A stretch of DNA of 64,000 bases from Myxococcales bacterium 68-20 (GTDB lineage Bacteria; Myxococcota_A; Polyangia; Polyangiales; Polyangiaceae): contig MKVQ01000019.1 of NCBI GenBank assembly GCA_001899635.1, forward strand, positions 169,858-233,857. Direction: 5' to 3'. The translations under genes were made by a program, and so were the position numbers. Shown here in pieces: positions 17,895 through 26,049 of the stretch. Below the pieces are notes generated by a model. The model was not told where the DNA came from, made no database searches, and saw nothing but the letters and a program-made list of their open reading frames with translations. The first letter of the stretch is position 1, and each line of letters begins with the position of its first letter.

Positions 17895-18395
17895 CGCGCG
17901 AAACACAATGCGACCATCACCGGAGCGACGGCCACCGGGAAGACCTTCCTTGGAACCGCGCTCGCACGGGCGTCGTGTCGAAGCGGCAATCGCGCGCTCT
18001 GCACACGAGCACCGCGGTTGCTTCACGAGCTTTCGATCGCGCGCGGCGACGGCTCGTACACGACGATGCTCCAGAAGATCGCGCGCGCCGATGTCCGCGT
18101 CCTGGATGCTCTCCTCATCGCACCGCTCGAAGAGCAGGAGCGACGCGATCTCCTCGAGGTGCTCGAAGATCGCTACGACCGCGCGTCGACGGTGATCACC
18201 ACGCAGGTGCCCACGAAAAAGTTGGCGAGTCCCTCGCAGATCCCACGCTCCCCGACGCGATCTGCGATCGAGTGATCACAACACGCACGTCGTCTCGCTG
18301 CGGGCGGCTCGATGAGAAAGAGGAAGGCAATCGTTACCGAAGCCGCATCTGTATCCTGCGCGATGGAAACGTCGCGTATCGCTCCAAGAAGGTGA
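17895..18395 (+). pseudogene. istB: IS21-family IstB helper ATPase relic
   Basis: Spread over three frames is an IstB-like AAA+ protein. One frame carries the Walker A ITGATATGKTFLGTALARA, then PRLLHELSIARGDGSYTTML, a Walker B-like VRVLDALLIAP in which the usual VLDD is altered, and QERRDLLEVLEDRYDRASTV with ITTQVPTKK. A frameshift near 18215 leads to ADPTLPDAICDRVI, a third frame gives NTHVVSLRA, and the tail MRKRKAIVTE ends at TGA 18393-18395. These are the standard consecutive IstB segments. The N-terminal DNA-binding part and istA are missing. It is a dead remnant of an IS21-like insertion. Confidence 0.8.
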
Positions 18396-19026
18396 GCCGA
18401 AACCGTGTAGCCGCGCGCTCCGGCGCGCCACGGCATCCTCTTGCCGCAAGCACCATGCGGCCAGCCCGCAGGCCTCGGACTGTCCTCTTCGAGCAATCTT
18501 CCAGTCCCGCACCTGGGACGCGGCACTCGGTATGCGGTACGCCTGGTAACCCGCGGTTCCATCCGCCGATCTCTTGCTCGCCCGGATACACGCCCAACGC
18601 GCGCTGCCATTTTCGCCACGAGGGCCGTGCTCGCTACGACGTGTTGGGGCGAGGCCGAGCGATACATAATCGATGGTGCCGCTGTCGCCTCAACTGAGGT
18701 GCTCCTGCGAATCGGGCATTGATTGACAGAGAGAAAGTTGCCGCTCGTGCCATGTCACAGCCGGCGACCCAACGTCGCTCCGCGGGGCACACAGCTGCAC
18801 CTCGTTTCGACGATCTCGCGTCTTCGCTCGCCGCGACATCGTCGCTCGCGCGCCTCGAGGCGATCCCGCACGTACCCAAACGTGCGCATGTGTCGTTCTG
18901 GCATATGTCCTGCAGTCCCGACACATCGCTGTAAAGGGGGAGTCGGTTGATGACGTTGAAGCAAGAAGGATCCTGCTGTCGTTCGCCCGTCGACATCAGC
19001 GTTTACAGCGTTCTGCGGGGCCGCGC
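18396..19026. other. Degenerate sequence before sigma-factor gene
   Basis: 631 bp with short open frames on both strands but no recognisable protein. It contains a TTGACA at 18723-18728 without a convincing -10. It probably includes the promoter of the sigma gene at 19027; otherwise I see nothing. Confidence 0.35.
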
Positions 19027-20043
19027 ATGACCAAGGATCTGACGACTCCCCATCTCCCACGTGAGATCGCGGTCCGCTATTTCCCGATCATCCGTCGGGC
19101 GGCGCGCCGCATGGCACGCCGACTCCCCTCACACGTATGCGTCGATGACCTCGTCGGTGCCGGGTTCGTAGGTCTCGTCAAAGCGTACCGACAGTACGAC
19201 GCTGCACGCTGCGACCGTTTCGAGCCGTACGCCGAGCTTCGGATCCGCGGCGCGATGTTCGACGAGCTCCGCTCGCACGATCCACTTCCCCGCGATCTGC
19301 GCGCGATGCTTCGCAAGGCGAACATGGCCACACGGCAGCTGCAGACGCAGCTCGGCAGAGCCCCCACCGACGCCGAGGTGGCGAGCCAGCTCTCGCTACC
19401 GCTCGAGACGTATCGCCAGATCCGCGCGCTGACGGAGTTCCGTCCGATAAGCATCAATACACACGCAAATGACGACCGGGAGGCGCCGGTGGAGTTCAAT
19501 GATCCGTCTGCGATCGCGGCGGACGAGGAGCTCGCGAAGGCAGACTCGAGGCGCGCGGTCGCGCAGGCCATCGAGGCACTTCCGCGACGACTTGGCCTAG
19601 TGCTGGAGCTCTACTACTGCGATGATCTGACGATGCGTCACATCGGCAGCCTGCTCGGCGTGACCGAGTCCCGCGTGTGCCAGCTTCGCGCAGAGGCTAT
19701 CAAGCTCCTCCGCGCGTCCATGGGCGAGCCTCCCCGAGCGGGCGGCCTTCGTGAGCCTCGCGATGCTCGGCCCCCGCATGATGAGGCCGGCACGCGCGCT
19801 CCTCGACACCCGCCATCATGCGTCGATGCTGGCCTTCTCGAGAGTGGCCACACGAAACCCGCTTCGAAGCGCCAGCCGAGTGGCTCTACCGGGTCTGGCT
19901 CAGTTCCGGACCAACGAGAACCACTGCTTCGCCGCCGGCCCGTTGGAGAAGCGCTCATGAGCAAGCTCGAGGCCCGCCAAGCGCTTTTCGGCGCCCTCGG
20001 AGATCGCTCTGCCCTCCCCGCCGGAGACGCGGACTTCTTCTGA
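19027..20043 (+). CDS. FliA/WhiG-type (sigma-28 group) RNA polymerase sigma factor
   Basis: 338 residues from ATG 19027. Residues ~10-240 are a group 3 sigma factor. Region 2 is RMARRLPSHVCVDDLVGAGF, GLVKAYRQYDAARCDRFEPY and RIRGAMFDELRSHDPLPRDL. Region 3 is ATRQLQTQLGRAPTDAEVAS. Region 4 is ALPRRLGLVLELYYCDDLTM followed by the helix-turn-helix IGSLLGVTESRVCQLRAEAI. Intact relatives end about here. The remaining ~95 residues (Arg/Pro-rich, then MSKLEARQALFGALGDRSAL) match nothing I know and may be readthrough into former flanking sequence. No flagellar or sporulation genes are nearby; it is an orphan between mobile-element relics. Target promoters unknown. Confidence 0.85.
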   Translation: MTKDLTTPHLPREIAVRYFPIIRRAARRMARRLPSHVCVDDLVGAGFVGLVKAYRQYDAARCDRFEPYAELRIRGAMFDELRSHDPLPRDLRAMLRKANMATRQLQTQLGRAPTDAEVASQLSLPLETYRQIRALTEFRPISINTHANDDREAPVEFNDPSAIAADEELAKADSRRAVAQAIEALPRRLGLVLELYYCDDLTMRHIGSLLGVTESRVCQLRAEAIKLLRASMGEPPRAGGLREPRDARPPHDEAGTRAPRHPPSCVDAGLLESGHTKPASKRQPSGSTGSGSVPDQREPLLRRRPVGEALMSKLEARQALFGALGDRSALPAGDADFF

Positions 20044-20511
20044 TGAACGCTAAACGCACGGCTCAGGCCTGGATCCGATGCGCCCGGAGCCTGCCCACCG
20101 CTGGCACGCCGCGCAGTGCCTGCGTGGGGATTCGGCGAGGTCCACTCCACGCTGCATCTCATGATGCAGGCACGATCGACATACCACTTTACACATCACT
20201 CGAGCACAACTCTGCACGAGATAAATGGATGCAATTCGCATAATCGAATACCTGATGCTGCGCAGGGGCTGGAGTCGCCCCGCGCGCGAAAGTCGCCGCT
20301 ACCGCGCAACGAGACGCCAGCCTGCCGCCCGCAGCATGCTTTGCGTGCATTACCCACAGATAGGACGGCGAGATCGAGCTGCCGCTGGAGCGCGCGGAGG
20401 TAGCCGAGAAGCGCGGAGACGATGACGTGGATGAGGACGCTCGCGAGCTCGAGGGCTCGAGCGCGACAGACGCCACGGAGTTGACGACGGGCGCGGTGCC
20501 CTCGGCCATAT
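20044..20511. other. No gene recognised
   Basis: 468 bp between the sigma gene and the TniB-like relic. Only short frames without family resemblance; AT content is locally higher around 20180-20250. Confidence 0.35.
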
Positions 20512-20946
20512 AGAGGCGGCGCCCAGCTCGTCGAGAGCGGTCTGCACGGTGGACTCAGCGAGGAAGCTCTGTCCGCGGCCGTGCGGATGGCGGTGCGCAG
20601 CGTCTTGGAGTCGACGCGAAGGACGCCGCGGGCGGAGCGGAAGAGCATCTCCATTCTTGTATCGGCGAGGATCTTCTGTGAGGCCCCAGCGGCCTCGAGG
20701 CGTGCTCGATGGCGGCAACGAAGACCTCGGGATCGAGGGGCTCGAGGCGGTCTCGACGGCGATGCGCGAGCGGAGAGCAGCATGCTGCTGCATGTGAAGG
20801 CGCCGCATGACGGAGGCCGACAAGTCAGAAGGTCAAACAGACGCGGCTGTCGAAGGCGAAGTCGAGAAGCCCCGCGAGATCGAGGAGGAAGGCATCGGAG
20901 AGGTGCGCTTCGTCGACGATGATGGTGGGCGGCGAAGCGCGCGCCG
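20512..20946 (-). pseudogene. TniB/ExeA-type AAA+ ATPase relic
   Basis: Read on the minus strand, several frames give successive pieces of an ExeA/TniB-like transposition ATPase. Walker B region PPTIIVDEAHLSDAFLLDLA is followed by a stop near 20835. Another frame carries RRLHMQQHAALRSRIAV, the usual sensor segment (family form: RLRLxxHxALRQRIAV). Then come RLEPLDPEVFVAAIEHA and MEMLFRSARGVLRVDSKTL, and finally AESTVQTALDELGA. The Walker A half is absent. At least three frameshifts are needed, so the gene is dead. Such ATPases assist DDE transposases; no partner transposase is visible next to it. Confidence 0.7.
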
Positions 20947-21377
20947 CGGGGCGTGTCCTCGGGCGCCAGATCGCGCGCTCGACAGTCACCCACGTTCGCC
21001 AGAGAGCCGCCTTCCCGTCCCGCGCTCACGCCGACGCAGGAGACTCCATCAGCCGGCATTCCCACGAGTGCAATCCGAGACATCAACCATCCGCCGGAGC
21101 CACAGAGACCGAGACGGAACATCGTCCTTCGCGCGATCGATAAGTGGCTTTCTCAGGGCAGCTCTTCTCCTCAAGATGGGAGGGGGCCCGTCGATACCTT
21201 AGGCGCGCCTTGATCCTGCTTGTCCGATCTGAATCGCCCCCAACCACATCCTCGCGTGAGACGAACACGCCCAGCTTCATCGGCGCCAGCGCTCAGGCGC
21301 CTCGACGATGGCGCGGCCCCGAACATCGGGCCTCGCGGAACTGAGCTTCGTGCGACGCGGCTGGAGATCGAAAGCGC
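20947..21377. other. Upstream region of the polysaccharide initiation gene
   Basis: 431 bp with no recognisable gene. It must contain the promoter of the WecA-like gene at 21378; I could not identify -35/-10 or sigma-54 boxes with confidence. Confidence 0.35.
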
Positions 21378-22619
21378 ATGATAATCGGCCTGCAAGCGTT
21401 CGTCGTTGCCCTGCTCGTCACGGCGCTTCTCGTGCCGATCGTACGAAGGCTCGCCGTCAGGATCGGCGCCATGGCACACCCCGGCGGTCGCAATGTTCAC
21501 CGTCATGTGACGCCGCGGCTCGGTGGTCTCGCCATCGTTGGCGGCTTCGTCGTTGGACTCACGACTGCGCTCCACTTCGCAAGTCCCGCGATTTGGCAGC
21601 CCCTCCACGCCGTTCCGGCGCGAGTGGTCGGCGTCCTCCTGGGCGGCGGGGCCATCTGCGCGGTTGGTGCGGTTGACGACATGCGAAGCATAGGAGCCCG
21701 CCACAAGCTTGCGCTTCAGACGATCGTCGCCGTGATCGCTTTCTCCTGCGGTCTTCGAATCGATGCCGTGCACATTCCACTGGTCGGAGACGTCGACACG
21801 GCGGCGATGACGCTACCGCTCACGGTCATCTGGTTCGTGGCGATAATGAATACGGTCAATCTGATCGACGGGCTCGATGGACTCGCCGCTGGGATCGTGC
21901 TGCTCGCCACCGGCCCGAGCTTCATCGTGGCGTCGCTCTCCGGGGACGCGCTCGTCCTCATCGTATCGGCGGCGACCGCAGGTTCGGCGCTCGGCTTCCT
22001 CGGCCACAACTACCATCCAGCGCGCATCTTCATGGGTGACTCCGGCAGCTATTTCCTGGGCTACGTCGTGGCCGCGACAGCCCTTCTCGCTCCCCGCGGA
22101 GATTCGGCGGCAGTTCCACTATTCGTTTCGATCACGGCGCTTGCCGTCCCGATTCTGGACACGGCCTGTTGCATTGTGCGGAGGCTCGTCCAGGGCCGGA
22201 GCGTCTTCGCGCCCGACCGTGGGCACATCCACCACGCGCTACTCGACGCCAGATACACGCCGCAAGGAGCGGTGCTGATCCTCTACCTCGTCAGTGGCAG
22301 CCTGAGTCTAGCTGCCGCCAGCCTCGCCTTCGAGCGTCCGTGGCTCGTGTTGGCGTCTCTGCTAGGCGCCGGCGCTGCGGTGATGGCGCTCGCGCACGTC
22401 GCGGGTTACCTGCGCGCCGTCCGGATGCTCAGCTCTCGTCGATTGGTCGAGCTCCCTCGGGCAGACGTCTTCGCCTCGGCAGCCTCACCGTCTGCTGATG
22501 TGTCGCGGCTGCCAGTAGACGTCGAGGTCGCCGAAGGCGCGCAGCCTGCGCAGCTGGAGCACGGCTTCGGCACCGTTGAGCTACCAACGGGCCCCGTGGA
22601 AGTCATGCGGTCCCCCTAA
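21378..22619 (+). CDS. WecA/MraY-family undecaprenyl-phosphate sugar-1-phosphate transferase
   Basis: 413 residues from ATG 21378, mostly membrane helices. Family motifs are all present: MAHPGGRNVHRHVTPRLGGL near the N-terminus, VGAVDDMRSIGARHKL (Asp pair for Mg2+), NTVNLIDGLDGLAAG (catalytic NxxNxxDGLDGL), MGDSGSYFLGY and the cytoplasmic GHIHHALL histidine loop. The enzyme moves a sugar-1-phosphate from a UDP-sugar to undecaprenyl phosphate, the first membrane step of polymer synthesis. A ~70-residue polar C-terminal tail is longer than in WecA proper. It stands first in the polysaccharide cluster and probably initiates the repeat unit; the exact sugar cannot be told. Confidence 0.93.
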   Translation: MIIGLQAFVVALLVTALLVPIVRRLAVRIGAMAHPGGRNVHRHVTPRLGGLAIVGGFVVGLTTALHFASPAIWQPLHAVPARVVGVLLGGGAICAVGAVDDMRSIGARHKLALQTIVAVIAFSCGLRIDAVHIPLVGDVDTAAMTLPLTVIWFVAIMNTVNLIDGLDGLAAGIVLLATGPSFIVASLSGDALVLIVSAATAGSALGFLGHNYHPARIFMGDSGSYFLGYVVAATALLAPRGDSAAVPLFVSITALAVPILDTACCIVRRLVQGRSVFAPDRGHIHHALLDARYTPQGAVLILYLVSGSLSLAAASLAFERPWLVLASLLGAGAAVMALAHVAGYLRAVRMLSSRRLVELPRADVFASAASPSADVSRLPVDVEVAEGAQPAQLEHGFGTVELPTGPVEVMRSP

Positions 22620-22639
22620 CCAGGTAGCGACAGGCGCCC

Positions 22640-23343
22640 TCGATGACGCCGGTTGGCGATCGGCAGTCCGTCGTGAAGTGCATCTCGCTAACCGAGCAGA
22701 CGCGTGCGCGTGCGGTCTGCGAGGTAGTCACCGGCTTCTCTCGGCGGACTGCCCCAAACTCGCGGACGTGGCCTCGGGAAACTCGAGCTCGAGCTGGGCG
22801 TGTGTCGACGCGCTCCGCCTTCGCGAAGAAGATGCGCCATCGCACCAGCTCCAATTGCTCCTTCAGCGGCTAAGGCGCAACTCAGTTGCGCCGATCCTGA
22901 AAGCTCGAAGCGGTCGGCTCACACGTACTCGCTTTGACCGGAGATTCACGCCCGCTCGCCCAACGGGCGGGCGTGAATCGGAGGTCACTCCAAGTGAGCA
23001 CCGCTATAGTGCGCACGACGGAGCTTGTCGCGCTCGGCGGTCACCTGTGCGCGCGATGCTTCGAGTCGGCGACGCGCATCCGGAGCGCGTCCTCCTCCGA
23101 ATCATGGTGCGGTCTCGCCACGACCGACACGCCATGTCTCGTAGCCAGCGCGATCGACTCCGTCGAATGGCCAGTGTGGAGCACGGCCTCGATTCGATCG
23201 CCCCCTGTGCACGGTCAATGCGCGGCGCGCCGCTTCCGAGGCTCGGTGGAGTCGATCGCGATCCCGTCGAGTAACGCTTCGAGCGTCGCGTCACAGCTCG
23301 TCTCCCGCTGGCTCACGAGCTCCGTCCACTGCGCCGCACTCAT
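22640..23343 (-). pseudogene. IS66-family transposase region relic
   Basis: Fragments on the minus strand resemble IS66 proteins. At 23343 a frame begins MSAAQWTELVSQRE, like the short IS66 accessory protein. Further along are ESIALATRHGVSVVAR and RMRVADSKHRAQVTAERDKL, the latter coiled-coil-like as in TnpC N-termini. At about 22700-22860, ELVRWRIFFAKAERVDT and, in another frame, AQLELEFPEATSA closely follow the TnpC pattern (LELLKRRIFxAKAERxDTxQLELEF). Stops and frameshifts separate the pieces, and the catalytic DDE part is gone. I am fairly confident of the TnpC-like piece, less so of the rest. Confidence 0.5.
22943..22979. repeat. 12-bp perfect inverted repeat
   Basis: Arms GATTCACGCCCG (22943-22954) and CGGGCGTGAATC (22968-22979) enclose 13 bases. 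It lies inside the IS66-like relic and could be an IS-associated hairpin or a terminator; it has no T tract. Confidence 0.5.
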
Positions 23344-23409
23344 CCGCGTGCGCGAGAAGATGGATCACCGGCCAGCGCCGCGAAAGACGGGGCTCGTGCA
23401 GTGGATACC

Positions 23410-23540
23410 GAGATGGAGCGAAATCGCGGTGATGCGTACGCGGTAACGCGGGTAAAGCCACCCGCCTTCGCGCCCTCGAGCCCTCAAGGTTCGCGAAGGC
23501 GGGCCGATGACTCATGCATGGGACTTGTCGCGCAACAGGC
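23410..23540 (+). repeat. Imperfect ~130-bp direct repeat, copy 1 (leader and first codons of the Wzc-like gene)
   Basis: This stretch and 37355-37481 are clearly the same sequence with scattered substitutions and small indels. Both begin GAGATGGAGCGAAATCGCGG and both end with an ATG followed by the codons for GLVAQQA. Copy 1 includes the 12-bp hairpin 23461-23503 and the real start codon of the downstream gene. Confidence 0.85.
23461..23503 (+). promoter_or_regulatory. Leader hairpin just upstream of the Wzc-like start
   Basis: Arms CCCGCCTTCGCG (23461-23472) and CGCGAAGGCGGG (23492-23503) pair perfectly over 12 bp with a 19-base loop. The structure ends 14 bases before ATG 23518, where it could mask or define the ribosome-binding region. 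In the duplicate leader at 37355-37481 the left arm is mutated. Confidence 0.45.
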
Positions 23541-25641
23541 TGGTCGCGCGTCGCCCGCTTCTACAGGGCTCCAGGTGTTTCGCTACGCCCGCGTCGTGCT
23601 CGAACAACGCTGGCTCGTCCTCTTCGTCTTCCTCGTGGGAGTAGCACTGTTCGCTACGTGGGCGAAGCAGACACCGAGGGTCTACAAGGCGACCGGAACG
23701 ATCCTCGTCGAAGCCATGCCGCCGCAGGTCATGGGCGACCAGGTACGCGACGTGATGACAGGGCCGGGCCAGTTCCTAGCCATGGATGACTACCTCCGAA
23801 CCCAGCGTAGCGTTCTGCTCAGCGACGGGATCGCGCGGCAAGGGATCCAGGTCATGCACCTCGCCAGCGATACGGATTTTTGGGTCGATGGAATGCCCGT
23901 CGATCCCAACGATGCCGTCGAACGCTTCGTCGCCTCGCTCACGGTGGAGGTGGTCCCGCGAACACAGATTTTCAGCCTCTCGTACCGACATCGGGACCCG
24001 AAGCAGGCGAAGCGCGCTGTCGATGGGATCATCGACGTCTACATCGAAAACAATCTGAAGCTCCGCGAGAGGTCGAACGCGGACGCCTCGCGCTGGCTCG
24101 CGGAGCAGGCCGATAGCCTGCGGCAGCGCCTCTCCAAGAGCGAGAACGAGCTCTATCAGTTCAAGGCGGACCACGATCTGCTCTCGGTCTCGCTCGAAGA
24201 TCGCGCCAACAACGTGACCCAACAGATCGACAAGCTGTCCACCGGCCTCAGCGACGCGCGCCTGCGCAAGGCAGCACTTGTCTCGGGGAGGGACGAGCTA
24301 CGGAAGATGCGAGCCGCCGATCCATTCAGCGTCGCGCCGGCCGGCGTACCGATGTCGTTGCTCGATCGAAAGGCGCGATACAACGAGGAGAACGAGAAGC
24401 TCGTCGAACTTGAAGGGCGCTACGAGCCCGCCCACCCGCTCGTCCGACGGCAAAAGTCGAAGGTGGCGGTCGCAAGGGCCGCCGTGCTCAAGGAGACGGA
24501 CCTCGTCGTCCTCGGGGCGGAGGCGCGAGCGAACGAGGTGGTCGCCGAAGAACGAAAGATTGCCGGTGAGCTCGCTGCCCTCAAGCAGGACGGCATGCGC
24601 GTGAATCGGCTGGAGATCGACTACAACAGGCTCAAGCGCGACACCGGGCTTCTGTCCAAGCAATACGAGCTCGTCGCCCAGCGAATGAAGGAGACGGAGC
24701 TCGCAGCGCAATCAAAGGGGAATAACCTCCACGTGCTCGACTACGCGAGGACCCCACGCATCCCGGTGACCCCTAACCTGATGCGCGACGCGCCGCTCGC
24801 GCTCCTCGCGAGCCTGGTCGTCGCCGTGGCCGTCGCGTTCGCCGCCCATGCCGCCGACCGGCGGGTCAGAGGGCAGGAGGACATCGAAGGCCGCACTGGA
24901 CTCCGCGTCCTTGCCTCCATCCCCTTCGTGCGCGGCAGAGGCGACCATCCCATCGCCTATGATCCGTACTCGACCACCGCAGAGCTGTACCGGCTCATCC
25001 GCACCAACCTCCTCTTTGCAGATGCCAACCGGCGACTGCGCCGTGTCCTCGTGACCAGCGCCGTGCCGCAGGATGGCAGGACGTTCACCGCGATCAACCT
25101 CGCAACGGTGATGGCCCAATGCGAGGACAAGAAGGTGCTCTTGATCGACTGCGACCTGCGCGCGACGCGCGTCGCGTCCGCGCTCGGAATGGGGGAGCAC
25201 GCGGGCCTCACGGACGTCGTCCTCGGAGCCGCCACCCTCGACGAGGCCATCCAGTCGACCCACATTCCGAACTTGCGGGTGCTCTGTGCGGGGCCGATGC
25301 CCCCAAGCCCCGCCGAGCTCCTCGGCGGCCGGCGCTTTCAGGAGATCCTCGACGCCTGCTCGGAGCGCTTCGATTGGGTGATCATCGACTCGCCTCCGGC
25401 AGGCCTCGTGAGCGATCCAGTGATTCTGGCGAAGGCGTGCGACGGAGCCATCGTGGTCGTCCGCAGCAAGCATACGACCTACAACCAGCTGGCACGAGCG
25501 GAGCGGGCGCTGGCGGACGTCTCCGCGACGGTGCTCGGCGTGGTCCTCAACGGAACGGAGCAGTCGGATGCGGGCTACGGCTACGGCAAGCGGAAGCGCC
25601 CCAACTCGCACGCAGCCGTAAGGGCACGCGGTCCCGCATGA
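23518..25641 (+). CDS. Wzz/Wzc-like chain-length protein with degenerate BY-kinase domain
   Basis: 707 residues from ATG 23518; the same ATG and next seven codons recur in the repeat copy at 37459. First membrane helix RWLVLFVFLVGVALFATWA (~37-55), a long periplasmic coiled coil, second helix APLALLASLVVAVAVAF (~425-445), then a cytoplasmic P-loop domain. Kinase motifs: Walker A' VLLIDCDLRATR and Walker B DWVIIDSPPAG are normal. Walker A, normally GEGKST, reads AVPQDGRTFTAINLA, with Arg for Lys and Phe after the Thr. The C-terminal Tyr cluster is reduced to GYGYGK. The family sets polymer length and couples to the Wza exporter; autophosphorylation here is doubtful. Confidence 0.9.
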   Translation: MGLVAQQAGRASPASTGLQVFRYARVVLEQRWLVLFVFLVGVALFATWAKQTPRVYKATGTILVEAMPPQVMGDQVRDVMTGPGQFLAMDDYLRTQRSVLLSDGIARQGIQVMHLASDTDFWVDGMPVDPNDAVERFVASLTVEVVPRTQIFSLSYRHRDPKQAKRAVDGIIDVYIENNLKLRERSNADASRWLAEQADSLRQRLSKSENELYQFKADHDLLSVSLEDRANNVTQQIDKLSTGLSDARLRKAALVSGRDELRKMRAADPFSVAPAGVPMSLLDRKARYNEENEKLVELEGRYEPAHPLVRRQKSKVAVARAAVLKETDLVVLGAEARANEVVAEERKIAGELAALKQDGMRVNRLEIDYNRLKRDTGLLSKQYELVAQRMKETELAAQSKGNNLHVLDYARTPRIPVTPNLMRDAPLALLASLVVAVAVAFAAHAADRRVRGQEDIEGRTGLRVLASIPFVRGRGDHPIAYDPYSTTAELYRLIRTNLLFADANRRLRRVLVTSAVPQDGRTFTAINLATVMAQCEDKKVLLIDCDLRATRVASALGMGEHAGLTDVVLGAATLDEAIQSTHIPNLRVLCAGPMPPSPAELLGGRRFQEILDACSERFDWVIIDSPPAGLVSDPVILAKACDGAIVVVRSKHTTYNQLARAERALADVSATVLGVVLNGTEQSDAGYGYGKRKRPNSHAAVRARGPA

Positions 25642-26049
25642 CGTCTCAGTCGAATTCGTGAGCCGGGCCCTGGCTATATCGAAGACGTCCGCGCGGTCAT
25701 TCAGCTCGTCGCGACGCGTGCTGCGTACGGCCAGGCCTTCCGCGCTCGACGCTCGAGCATATTCCCGTATGTCGGGGGATGGCGCCAGGTTCGAGGACCG
25801 GCGCCGGCGCGTACCCGAACTGAAGAAAATCCACTGACCACCGGGTACCGACGCCGCGTCTCGCTCGACGAGATCGTCGCGCACGTCGGCGAGCGCCACA
25901 GGCAGGCCGTCGGCGAGCATGGGAAGAGCGCTCGTCCGCCCCTTCGTTCGCCCGTCGAGGCATCGCTCCCTGCCGGCGAATGACGACCGCCGCTCCGTGC
26001 CTGCCCGTGCGTAGCTCAAGACGGTCAGGGCTCAGCCGATGCTCTGCAC
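25642..26049. other. No gene recognised
   Basis: 408 bp between the Wzc-like gene and the glycosyltransferase run. Short frames exist on both strands but none resembles a known protein. It may carry the promoter of the 26050-34094 operon. Confidence 0.35.

Noticed and set aside
22943..22979. Hairpin as terminator of the WecA-like gene
   Set aside because: It lies over 300 bp past that stop inside IS66-like debris and has no T tract; an IS-related palindrome is at least as likely.
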